Origin: an uncultured Anaerolineales bacterium
GTDB lineage: Bacteria; Chloroflexota; Anaerolineae; Anaerolineales; UBA11657
NCBI GenBank assembly: GCA_913031335.1
Contig: CAJWGI010000025.1
Span: 1 to 9,768 of the forward strand
DNA: 9,768 nt
Reading direction: 5' to 3'
Both the position numbers and the translations under genes were made by a program. This document shows positions 1 through 7,037 of this stretch, piece after piece. The notes under the pieces were generated by a model. That model had not been told where the DNA came from. It did no database searches and saw nothing but the letters and a program-made list of their open reading frames with translations. Position 1 is the stretch's first letter. Each line of letters opens with the position of its first letter.

Positions 1-3000
1 GTGCTGTTACGCTCATCGAGCTGCACGGTGGGGTTAGGCGCGCCGGAGTAACCCCGGCTCTTGCCCACCCCGCCGGCGGGTAGCTTGAGCAGCTCGCTCA
101 GGTCGAGTTCCGGCTCGCCCTTGGCGCCTTTCAACTTCTGGCGCAACATGCGCGTGCGCCCGATCGCATCCTGCAGGCTGGTCAATCCGAGCACGGCCAA
201 GCGCTCGCGCATGTCCTCGGCGACAAAGTGCATGAAAGCCATTATCTGTTCGGGGGTGCCGGCGAACTTTGCGCGCAAATCCTGCCGCTGCGTGGCTACG
301 CCCACCGGACAGTTGTTGGTGTGGCAAGTGCGCGCCATCACGCAGCCCGCGGCGATGAGCGCGCTGGTGCCAAAGGAGAACTCGTCCGCGCCGAGCAGTG
401 CCGCCATGAGCGCATCGCGCCCGGTGTAAAGGCCGCCATCGGCGCGGAGGCGCACGCGCCCGCGCAGGCCGGCGTTGATAAGCATACGCTGCGTTTCAGC
501 CAGACCGATTTCCCAAGGGATGCCGACGTGTTTAATGGACGACCACGCCGCCGCGCCGGTGCCGCCGGAACTGCCTGAAATGACGACGACATCCGCCCCG
601 GCCTTGGCTACGCCGCTGGCGATGGTGCCTACCCCAGCCTGCGCCACCAGTTTCACCGAGATTGTGGTGCACGGATTGACCTGGCGCAGGTCGAAGATGA
701 GCTGGGCGAGGTCCTCGATGCTGTAAATGTCGTGGTGCGGCGGCGGAGAAATGAGAGCAACGCCGCGCTGCGCGTGGCGGATGGCGGCAATCTCGGCCGT
801 CACCTTGTGACCGGGCAGGTGGCCGCCTTCGCCCGGCTTGGCACCCTGCGCCATTTTTATCTGCAATTCATCCGCTGCCATCAGGTAAAGCGGGGTGACG
901 CCGAAGCGGCCGGATGCGATTTGCTTTGCGCGGCTATTGCGTTCGTCGCCGTAGCGTTCGGGGTGTTCTCCGCCCTCGCCTGAGTTGCTGCTGGCGCCCA
1001 GCCGGTTCATGGCCACCGCAAGCGTCTCGTGCGCCTCTGACGAGAGCGAGCCGTGCGACATCGCCGCGACCGAAAAGGTGCGCACGATTTCCTCGCGCGA
1101 CTGGATTTGCTCTAACGCCAGCGGCGCGCGCGCGAGCGGTTGCGCAGTGAGCAGGTCGCGCACGTTTATCGGCGGGCGCAAGCGCACTGAATCTACGAAC
1201 TGGCGGAAACGCGCGTAGCCGTCGGCGAAGTTCCCGTTCAGCGCGCCCGGAGTGCGCACCGCGCGGTGCAGTGTTTTCACCGTCTCGGGGGCGAACGCGT
1301 GCAATTCACCGCCGCGCTTGAATTTGTAATATCCGGGCGAGGGCAGCGCCGATTGCTCGCCATACGCGAGTACGTGCCACATCAGCGGGATGCGGGTAAT
1401 GTCCGCCAGCGTGGCCCCGCCCAGATGCGCCGCTGTGCCGGGGAAATAGCGCTGCACCAATTCGTCGTCAAGGCCCACGCTCTCGAATATCTGTGCGCCG
1501 CAGTAAGCGTCCACCGTGCTGATGCCCATTTTGGACATTATGCGCAGCAACCCATTCTCGAACGCGGCGACAAGGTTCTGCCGCGCCCGGGCCGCATCGA
1601 TCCTCTCCCGTAGCAGGGTGGGCACGACATCCAGCGCCAGGTGCGGGCAGACCGCGCTTGCGCCGTAGCCAATCAGCGTGGCGAGATGATGTACATTGCG
1701 CGGCTCACCGCTGTCCACAATCAGGCTGACGCTGGCGCGTAACCCGGCCTGCAGAAGGTCGTGATGCACGGCGCTGACGGCGAGCAGCGCGGGAAGCATC
1801 GTGCGCTCCGCGTCCACACCGCGGTCGCTGAGAACTAGAAGCTGGCATCCGGTGCTGACGGCCTCGCGTGCGGCTCGCTGCAGTTCCGTAAGGGTATCTG
1901 GCAGCCCCTCTGGGCCGCGGGACACGTCCCAGAGGGTGGAGAGTGTGCGCGCCGGAAGGCGGTTTTGTTGTTGCAGCGCCCGCAGTTCTGCGGGCAGCAG
2001 CACCGGGCTGCGCTGCTGCAACGGGCGCGTGTTCTGCGGGCCGTCCTCCAGAATGTTGCCGCGCGCGCCGAGACGCACGCGCAGAGACATGACCACGCGT
2101 TCGCGCAGCGGATCGATAGGCGGGTTGGTCACTTCCGCAAAGCGCTGGCGGAAAAAGTTGAAAAGCGGCCGTGGCTTTTCGCTCAGCACCGCCGGTGGGG
2201 TGTCGTCTCCCATCGAGCCGGTGGGCTCCTGTGCGTTCTCGCCCATGGGGCGCAACGCGTAAACCACATCGTCGCGCGTGTAGCCGAAGGCGAGCAGCAA
2301 GCGCTTGAGTGATGGCGCGGTGTCGCTTGCGGCGGTTTGCGGGCGTGGCCGGCGGCTCCGCTCCGCGGCGGCCGGCAGCCATTCGCAGTAAGGCTGCGCC
2401 TCGGCAAGTTCTGCCTTAATCTGAGAGTCGAGCTGCAGCTCGCCGCTGCGCGTGTCCACCGCCAGCATCTGGCCGGGACCGAGTTTGCCGATGCGCGTCA
2501 GTTCCTCCACCGGAAGCGGGATTGCGCCGAATTCCGAGCAGGCGTACACAATTCCGGAGCGGCTCTCTGCGAAGCGCAGTGGGCGCAGGCCGTTGCGGTC
2601 GAGGCTGGCCCCGACAAGCGCGCCGTCGCTGAAGATCACGGCGGCGGGCCCGTCCCATGGCTCCTGCAAGTGGGAGTGATAAGCGTAGAAATCGCGCACG
2701 GCCGGCTGCAACTCGGCCTGTTTTTCCCAAGCCATGGGCAGCAGCATGGCAAGTACGTGGCGTAGGTCGCGTCCGCCGCGGTGCAGCAGCTCGGCATAGT
2801 TGTCCAGCATGCCCGAATCGCTGCTGCGCAAGTCAATAACGGGCGAAAGGCTCTCGGGGTTGAAATCGGGTTCTGCCTGCATCAGCGCCGTGCGCGCCTG
2901 CGCCCAGACGATGTTGCCCTGAATCGTGTTGATTTCGCCGTTGTGGCAGAGAACGCGCAACGGTTGCGCGCGCTCCCACGAGGGCAGTGTGTTTGTGCTG

Positions 3001-3686
3001 TAACGCTGGTGAAAGACCACTGACGCGACGGTAAAATCCGCAGCGGTAAGGTCCGGGTAAAACGCGCTGATCTGCGGCGCGTGCAGCAGGCCCTTATAGA
3101 CCACTGTGCGACTGGAGAGTGAGACCACATAGTCCGGCCACTCGTTTTGAGAAAACTGACGTTCAATCCCTTTTCGCGCTAGGAACAGCCTCCGCTCAAA
3201 CTGTTCCGCGCTCACGCCCTGTGGACGCGCCAGAATGAGCTGGCGGATGAGCGGAATGCGTGCGCGCGCCTGTGCTCCTAGAACGTCCGGGTTGATGGGT
3301 GGTTTGCGCCAGGCCTCCAGTGAGATTCCCTGCCGGACAAGTGCCACCGTTATGGCCTTCTCGGCCAGCTGCGCCGAGGCCGGGCGCAGGAAAAATACGC
3401 CGACGGCCAGCCGATCGGCGGGGATTGACTTGCCCGTAAGTTGCGTTAGTTCACGCTCGAAGAAAGGCGCGGGTATTGGGGTGAGCACGCCGGCACCGTC
3501 ACCGGTTTTGTTGTCGGCGTCCAGCCCGCCGCGATGTTTCAGGTTCACCAGCCCGGTAAGGCCTAGTCGCAGCATCTCCACGGAGGTGCGCCCATGTCGG
3601 TCCGCCACAAAGCCGATGCCGCACGCGCCGCGTTCGATGGCGCTTGCTAGAGGTAATTCTCTCCCGAGGAGGTGTTCAGTGCTCAC
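1..3686 (-). CDS. gltB: Glutamate synthase large (alpha) subunit, 3'-truncated by window edge
   Basis: Makes glutamate from 2-oxoglutarate and glutamine-derived ammonia. I read the frame by hand from 3686 to the left edge and found no stop (1228 full codons). A short 21-residue leader precedes ACGIGFVA, whose Cys22 should become the N-terminal nucleophile of the class II glutaminase domain after processing. CHNGEIN (from residue 247) belongs to the same domain. A central domain follows at roughly 470-770. The FMN/synthase domain runs from about 830, with GEGGEHPERY at 903 and SGSSGGTGA near 1040. Cys1115, Cys1121 and Cys1126 (C-x5-C-x4-C) match the 3Fe-4S ligands of the family. The family is usually near 1500 residues, so the C-terminal beta-helix domain is missing off the edge. 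The GTG start is well fixed: TAG lies in frame at 3699-3701 and AGGAAAG lies just upstream (3691-3697). The partner gltD is not visible. The gene is divergent from the phosphate transporter. Confidence 0.97.
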   Translation of the reverse strand, partial: MSTEHLLGRELPLASAIERGACGIGFVADRHGRTSVEMLRLGLTGLVNLKHRGGLDADNKTGDGAGVLTPIPAPFFERELTQLTGKSIPADRLAVGVFFLRPASAQLAEKAITVALVRQGISLEAWRKPPINPDVLGAQARARIPLIRQLILARPQGVSAEQFERRLFLARKGIERQFSQNEWPDYVVSLSSRTVVYKGLLHAPQISAFYPDLTAADFTVASVVFHQRYSTNTLPSWERAQPLRVLCHNGEINTIQGNIVWAQARTALMQAEPDFNPESLSPVIDLRSSDSGMLDNYAELLHRGGRDLRHVLAMLLPMAWEKQAELQPAVRDFYAYHSHLQEPWDGPAAVIFSDGALVGASLDRNGLRPLRFAESRSGIVYACSEFGAIPLPVEELTRIGKLGPGQMLAVDTRSGELQLDSQIKAELAEAQPYCEWLPAAAERSRRPRPQTAASDTAPSLKRLLLAFGYTRDDVVYALRPMGENAQEPTGSMGDDTPPAVLSEKPRPLFNFFRQRFAEVTNPPIDPLRERVVMSLRVRLGARGNILEDGPQNTRPLQQRSPVLLPAELRALQQQNRLPARTLSTLWDVSRGPEGLPDTLTELQRAAREAVSTGCQLLVLSDRGVDAERTMLPALLAVSAVHHDLLQAGLRASVSLIVDSGEPRNVHHLATLIGYGASAVCPHLALDVVPTLLRERIDAARARQNLVAAFENGLLRIMSKMGISTVDAYCGAQIFESVGLDDELVQRYFPGTAAHLGGATLADITRIPLMWHVLAYGEQSALPSPGYYKFKRGGELHAFAPETVKTLHRAVRTPGALNGNFADGYARFRQFVDSVRLRPPINVRDLLTAQPLARAPLALEQIQSREEIVRTFSVAAMSHGSLSSEAHETLAVAMNRLGASSNSGEGGEHPERYGDERNSRAKQIASGRFGVTPLYLMAADELQIKMAQGAKPGEGGHLPGHKVTAEIAAIRHAQRGVALISPPPHHDIYSIEDLAQLIFDLRQVNPCTTISVKLVAQAGVGTIASGVAKAGADVVVISGSSGGTGAAAWSSIKHVGIPWEIGLAETQRMLINAGLRGRVRLRADGGLYTGRDALMAALLGADEFSFGTSALIAAGCVMARTCHTNNCPVGVATQRQDLRAKFAGTPEQIMAFMHFVAEDMRERLAVLGLTSLQDAIGRTRMLRQKLKGAKGEPELDLSELLKLPAGGVGKSRGYSGAPNPTVQLDERNS

Positions 3687-3709
3687 GATTCTTTCCTGCT
3701 AATTTGCCG

Positions 3710-3725
3710 GAGCAATCGAGCAATC
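3710..3725. repeat. Tandem 8-bp direct repeat in the gltB leader
   Basis: GAGCAATC occurs twice in perfect tandem (3710-3717 and 3718-3725). It lies between the candidate gltB promoter and its start codon. It is followed on the plus strand by ATGCATAGGCAT (3727-3738), an imperfect inverted repeat. The position would suit an operator or a leader RNA element, but no regulator is recognisable. Confidence 0.5.
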
Positions 3726-3772
3726 AATGCATAGGCATTTCTTTTTGCGCTGCGGACACAGGGTTGGCTACC

Positions 3773-3781
3773 ATTTTATCA
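3773..3781 (-). promoter_or_regulatory. Candidate extended -10 promoter for gltB
   Basis: On the minus strand the bases read TGATAAAAT, which is a TG-N extended -10 with hexamer TAAAAT (5 of 6 matches to TATAAT). It lies 87 bp upstream of the gltB GTG. No good -35 hexamer sits at 16-18 bp spacing, which is tolerable for an extended -10 element. This is a consensus match only. Confidence 0.4.
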
Positions 3782-3793
3782 CATTTGTTTCGC

Positions 3794-3823
3794 CTGCGAC
3801 TGCGGTGGCGCTTACGGTACAAT
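3794..3823 (+). promoter_or_regulatory. Candidate promoter for the phosphate transporter unit
   Basis: TACAAT at 3818-3823 matches the -10 consensus at 5 of 6 positions and lies 18 bp upstream of the transporter ATG. The best -35 in range is CTGCGA (3794-3799, 18-bp spacing), which is weak at 3 of 6 matches. Transcription from here would give a short leader of roughly 10 bases. It sits back to back with the gltB promoter candidate about 40 bp away, so regulation of the two units could be linked. Confidence 0.35.
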
Positions 3824-3841
3824 AACCACGAGTGGAACCTG

Positions 3842-4819
3842 ATGCTCTCTGCTTTGATCGCCAGTGCGCTGCTGTTTGACTTCTTAAACGGGTTTCACGA
3901 CAGCGCCAACCTGGTGGCGACTATGATTGCCTCGCGCGCGGTCTCGCCGCGACGCGCGCTGGCGCTCTCCGCTGCGGCCGAATTCGTGGGACCATTTCTC
4001 TTCGGTGTGGCGGTGGCCGTTACGGTGGGCAAGGGGCTGCTTGACCCGGACGCGGTCACGCTGCCGGTGGTGCTGGCAGCCGTGTGGGCCGCCATCGGCT
4101 GGAACCTGCTGACATGGTATTTCGGATTGCCGTCCTCCTCCTCGCACGCGCTGGTGGGTGGGCTGCTGGGGGCAGCGGTGCTGTCCGGCGGCTGGCGTGT
4201 AGTGCAGCTGCGCGGTCTGTTCACCGTGCTGCTGGCGCTTTTCTTTTCGCCGGTGTTGGGGCTTCTCGCCGGCTGGCTGATAATGCGCCTGGTGCTTTTT
4301 CTAGCGCGCGGGGCCACGCCGCGTATTAACACTGCATTTAAGCGCGGTCAGGTGTTGACCTCGATAGGGCTGGCGCTCAGCCACGGTAGCAATGACGCGC
4401 AGAAGACGATGGGCATCATAACGCTCGGGCTGGTGGTCTCAGGGGCGGTGGATTCATTCAGCGTGCCACTCTGGGTGGTGGTGGCCAGCGCAGGCGCAAT
4501 CGCGCTCGGAATCGCAAGTGGCGGCTGGCGTCTTATACGCACGCTGGGCGTGCGCATCTACCAAATCCGGCCGGTTCACGGTTTTAGCTCGCAAATCAGC
4601 GCGGCCGGGGTGATAATGGCCGCGGCGCTGGCGGGCGGCCCGGTCAGCACCACTCATGTGGTCAGTTCGGCTATCATGGGGGTCGGCGGAGCGGAGCACC
4701 CCGAGCGCGTGCGCTGGGGCGTGGCCGCTGAGATGGTGCGCGCCTGGTTGCTCACCATTCCCGCCACCGCTGCCGTCAGCGCGTTGCTGCTGCTGGCGTG
4801 GCGCACAATAAACAGCTAA
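3842..4819 (+). CDS. pit: PiT-family inorganic phosphate transporter, short form
   Basis: Integral membrane carrier of the PiT family (325 residues), expected to import phosphate or metal-phosphate using an ion gradient. Both halves of the internal repeat are visible. The first has D13-FLNGFHDSAN (residues 13-23) and GLPSSSSHAL (95-104). The second has GLALSHGSNDAQKTMG (176-191) and GGPVSTTHVVSS (265-276). Hydrophobic segments fill most of the length. It lacks the large cytoplasmic loop of the longer forms such as E. coli PitA (about 500 residues). The ATG at 3842 is chosen because it follows GAGTGGA at 3830-3836, starts directly at the first membrane segment and lies downstream of the promoter candidate. 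The frame stays open back to 3644, but that would overlap the gltB start. CysP-type sulfate permeases share the fold, but the adjacent DUF47 gene favours phosphate. Confidence 0.92.
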   Translation: MLSALIASALLFDFLNGFHDSANLVATMIASRAVSPRRALALSAAAEFVGPFLFGVAVAVTVGKGLLDPDAVTLPVVLAAVWAAIGWNLLTWYFGLPSSSSHALVGGLLGAAVLSGGWRVVQLRGLFTVLLALFFSPVLGLLAGWLIMRLVLFLARGATPRINTAFKRGQVLTSIGLALSHGSNDAQKTMGIITLGLVVSGAVDSFSVPLWVVVASAGAIALGIASGGWRLIRTLGVRIYQIRPVHGFSSQISAAGVIMAAALAGGPVSTTHVVSSAIMGVGGAEHPERVRWGVAAEMVRAWLLTIPATAAVSALLLLAWRTINS

Positions 4820-4824
4820 GGAGG
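4817..4824 (+). promoter_or_regulatory. Strong ribosome binding site overlapping the transporter stop codon
   Basis: TAAGGAGG is a near-perfect anti-Shine-Dalgarno match and includes the TAA stop of the transporter. Four bases separate it from the ATG at 4829. A ribosome terminating on the transporter would cover this site, so the two genes are probably translationally coupled. Confidence 0.85.
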
Positions 4825-4828
4825 CTCA

Positions 4829-5458
4829 ATGGGTTTTTTCAAACGCTCAAAAAAGAAGCAGCGCGACAGCATGGTGGAGTTGCTAATCCGGCAAGCGGAG
4901 TTCACCCACCAGGGATTGCAACTGCTGCAATCCTATACCCGCGATCCACAACCGGAAACTGCTCAGCAGCTTCGTTCGGTCGAAAAGGATGCCGATGAGG
5001 TGCGGCGCATGCTGATTGATGAGCTCAACCGCAACTTCATCACCCCGCTGGACCGCGAGGACATTTTCGCGCTATCGCGCGCGGTGGACGACGTGGTCGA
5101 TTACGCCGACACCACCCTGGACGAAATGGTGCTGCTTGGCATTGAGCCGACCCCGTTTCTGGAGCGTATGGCCTCGCTGCTGACCGATGCGGCGGCGGAG
5201 ATTCATAAAGGAGTGCTGCGCCTGCAGGACCGCCCCAGCGTGGCCAACGAACACGCCATGCGCGCCAAAGCGCTGGAGAACCGCGTCGAGCGCATCTATC
5301 GCGAGGCCATCGCCGACCTTTTCAGTAGGCCGCGCGATCTCGACCATGTGGTGGAAATGCTCAAGTTGCGCGAGATTTACCGCCACCTCTCTAACGCGGC
5401 CGACCGTGGCGACGAAGCCGCGAACGTGATTGCCGATATCGTGGTGAAGAAGGTCTGA
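4829..5458 (+). CDS. DUF47 / PhoU-like protein, phosphate transporter partner
   Basis: A 209-residue soluble, mostly helical protein of the DUF47 family (PhoU-related), commonly encoded next to PiT transporters and thought to modulate them. It has a basic N-terminus (KRSKKKQR, 5-12). It also has the acidic, probably metal-binding motifs of the PhoU fold: E52-KDADE, T72-PLDRED, D87-D88 with D91, and the C-terminal EIYRHLSNAADRGDEAANV (182-200). Length is normal for the family. It starts 9 bases after the transporter stop behind a strong ribosome binding site, so the two genes form one unit. There is no membrane segment, and it probably acts on the cytoplasmic face of the transporter. The exact role is inferred from the family and gene pairing. 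Confidence 0.9.
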   Translation: MGFFKRSKKKQRDSMVELLIRQAEFTHQGLQLLQSYTRDPQPETAQQLRSVEKDADEVRRMLIDELNRNFITPLDREDIFALSRAVDDVVDYADTTLDEMVLLGIEPTPFLERMASLLTDAAAEIHKGVLRLQDRPSVANEHAMRAKALENRVERIYREAIADLFSRPRDLDHVVEMLKLREIYRHLSNAADRGDEAANVIADIVVKKV

Positions 5459-5460
5459 GA

Positions 5461-5484
5461 GCGCGGCGGTTCAGGCCGCCGCGC
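5461..5484. terminator. GC-rich hairpin between convergent genes, possible bidirectional terminator
   Basis: GCGCGGCGG (5461-5469) and CCGCCGCGC (5476-5484) form a perfect 9-bp stem with the 6-base loop TTCAGG. It begins 2 bases after the DUF47 stop. The loop contains the stop codon of the convergent aminotransferase (5471-5473), and the right arm encodes its terminal alanines. There is no T-run on either side, so it is not a canonical intrinsic terminator. It could still slow polymerase or protect the 3' ends of both transcripts. Confidence 0.5.
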
Positions 5485-6562
5485 GCACCACTTCCGCCAG
5501 CCGCTCAACGCCCGCGCGCAGCTGCTGCGGGGTGAGCGCGCAAAAAGGCAGGCGCAGGAACCGTTCTCCGCCCCCATTGGCGAAGAAACCGCGCCCGTCG
5601 GCCAGTGTCAGGTTGACCTCGGTCGCGCGCGAGCGCACGCTCATAGTGGTGACGCCCTCTGGCAGGGTGAGCGAGAGGAAGAAACCGCCGTCCGGGCGGG
5701 TGGGTTCGGCCTCCGGCAGGTATTCGTCCAGGGCTGCCAGGGTGGCCTGCAGCCGCGGCGCGTAGAGTTTTTTCAGCTTTTCAATCTGCGGCTGCAACTG
5801 GCCGGCGCGGCAGAATTCGTACACGCTCCCATGCGCGAGCAACCCGGGCGTAATGTAGGTGTTCTCCGCCTCTTCGGCCATTTCGCGCAGCAATTGCTGC
5901 GGGCCAATCGCATACCCGAGGCGCGGGCCCGGCCCGATTAGTTTGCTGAAGGATGATAGCTGCAGTACCTGCTCGGGGGCCAATTCGCGCAGGGTGGGCT
6001 GCGCCTCGCCGCGGTAACGCAGCTCGCGGTAGGGCGAATCCTCCAGCAGCATGAATCCGTGCTCGCGCGCGAGCGCTACCAGCTGCCGCCGTTTCTCCCC
6101 GGAGCAGGTGGCTCCGGCCGGGTTCTGGAAATCGGGGATGAGATAAAAGAAGCACGGCCGGTGTTTGCGCAGCGCGGCCTGCAGCGCGCCGATGTCCGGA
6201 CCATCGGCTTGGAGCGGAATGGAGATAATCTCCGCACCGTGCTTGCGTAAGATGGTGATGGTGCGGTCGTACGTGGGCGCCTCGACGAAAACGGTGCGCG
6301 CTTCCGCCGACAGCAACAGTGCGCAGATGAACTCGATTATCTGCAGCGAGCCGTTCGAGCAGAGCACGTTCTCGGCCTGCGCGCCGTGCCATTCGGCGAG
6401 CCACTCGCGCAGCGGCTGGAAGCCGAATGCTGAGCCGTATTGCAGGATGGTGTCTCCGTGCGCGCGGATGACTTCCTGCGCGGCAGCAGCCATCTCATCC
6501 TTCGGAAAAGATTCTGTGGCGGGCACGCCGCGCGTGAAAACAATCGCTTCGTTTGTGCTCAT
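5471..6562 (-). CDS. PLP-dependent aminotransferase, class I/II (fold type I), substrate unassigned
   Basis: A 363-residue cytosolic PLP enzyme. Visible active-site residues are Asn147 in NPAG, Asp175 and Tyr178 in EDSPY (cofactor ring contacts), the Schiff-base lysine Lys207 in SSFSK, Arg214 in PRLGY (phosphate contact), and Arg337 in FLRLPF, the expected substrate carboxylate binder. The SFSK-x6-RLGY pattern and overall layout resemble the COG1167 group (2-aminoadipate, kynurenine and aromatic aminotransferases), without the DNA-binding domain of MocR regulators. It is slightly shorter than the usual 390-400 residues. ATG at 6562 is supported by GAGGAG five bases upstream. It is the last gene of the aro unit, 12 bp after aroQ. 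That suggests transamination of phenylpyruvate, 4-hydroxyphenylpyruvate or prephenate, but this is inferred from position; a branched-chain or aminoadipate substrate is equally compatible with the motifs. Confidence 0.9.
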   Translation of the reverse strand: MSTNEAIVFTRGVPATESFPKDEMAAAAQEVIRAHGDTILQYGSAFGFQPLREWLAEWHGAQAENVLCSNGSLQIIEFICALLLSAEARTVFVEAPTYDRTITILRKHGAEIISIPLQADGPDIGALQAALRKHRPCFFYLIPDFQNPAGATCSGEKRRQLVALAREHGFMLLEDSPYRELRYRGEAQPTLRELAPEQVLQLSSFSKLIGPGPRLGYAIGPQQLLREMAEEAENTYITPGLLAHGSVYEFCRAGQLQPQIEKLKKLYAPRLQATLAALDEYLPEAEPTRPDGGFFLSLTLPEGVTTMSVRSRATEVNLTLADGRGFFANGGGERFLRLPFCALTPQQLRAGVERLAEVVRAAA

Positions 6563-6567
6563 GTCTG

Positions 6568-6573
6568 CTCCTC
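6568..6573 (-). promoter_or_regulatory. Ribosome binding site of the aminotransferase
   Basis: GAGGAG on the minus strand lies 5 bases before the ATG at 6562 and one base after the aroQ TAG stop (6575-6577). It fixes the aminotransferase start and supports coupled translation with aroQ. Confidence 0.8.
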
Positions 6574-6574
6574 G

Positions 6575-7021
6575 CTATTCAGTTTGCAACTGTGCATGAA
6601 GCGCGCGCAGGCCTAGCGCGTAAGAATCGGCCCCGAATCCGGATATGCTCCCCACACAGACCGGAGCGAGCAGCGATTCACGCCGGAAGGATTCGCGCGC
6701 GTGGATATTGGAAAGGTGTACCTCCACGACCGACAGCTCTACCGCGGCGATGGCGTCGCGCAGCGCTACCGAGGTATGCGTGAATGCGCCCGGGTTGAAG
6801 ATCACCCCGTCGGCCCACTCGCGCGCGGCGTGCAGCGCCTCGATGAGCGTCTCCTCGCTGTTGGATTGCAGCGCCCGCGTCTCCATGCCCAGCTCAGCCG
6901 CCAGCGCGGTCAGACCGGCGTTGATTTCTTCCAGAGTCTTGCTGCCGTAAATCTCCGACTCGCGCGCGCCGAGCAGGTTCAGGTTTGGGCCGTGCAAAAC
7001 AAGGATTTTCGATGTCATCAT
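6575..7021 (-). CDS. aroQ: 3-dehydroquinate dehydratase, type II
   Basis: Converts 3-dehydroquinate to 3-dehydroshikimate, the third shikimate-pathway step. At 148 residues it has the normal length for the small dodecameric type II enzyme. [12 protein letters not shown] (10-21) carries Arg20 and is followed by the catalytic Tyr25 in IYG. QSNSE (52-56), [10 protein letters not shown] (75-84), [11 protein letters not shown] with catalytic His102, and Arg113 complete the active site. Two adjacent ATG codons (7019-7021 and 7016-7018) could serve as start. AAAAGG at 7027-7032 is 5 or 8 bases away respectively, so the sequence does not decide between them. It lies 16 bp downstream of aroKB and 12 bp upstream of the aminotransferase, consistent with one transcript. 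No frame damage or missing residue is seen. Confidence 0.97.
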   Translation of the reverse strand: MMTSKILVLHGPNLNLLGARESEIYGSKTLEEINAGLTALAAELGMETRALQSNSEETLIEALHAAREWADGVIFNPGAFTHTSVALRDAIAAVELSVVEVHLSNIHARESFRRESLLAPVCVGSISGFGADSYALGLRALHAQLQTE

Positions 7022-7037
7022 GTCAGCCTTTTGGCGT

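Noticed and set aside
1705..2382. 225-codon minus-strand open frame
   Set aside because: It lies in a different frame inside gltB, and the gltB frame is continuous and family-like through the region. The Arg/Ala-rich translation is typical of an out-of-frame reading.
1..3686. Possible frameshift or pseudogene in gltB
   Set aside because: I translated the minus strand codon by codon from 3686 to the edge. It stays in one frame with the expected motifs in order, so the gene is only cut by the window.
3644..3841. 66-codon N-terminal extension of the phosphate transporter
   Set aside because: The frame is open, but the stretch overlaps the gltB start and the promoter region, its translation is not hydrophobic or family-like, and the ATG at 3842 has its own ribosome binding site and begins the first conserved motif.
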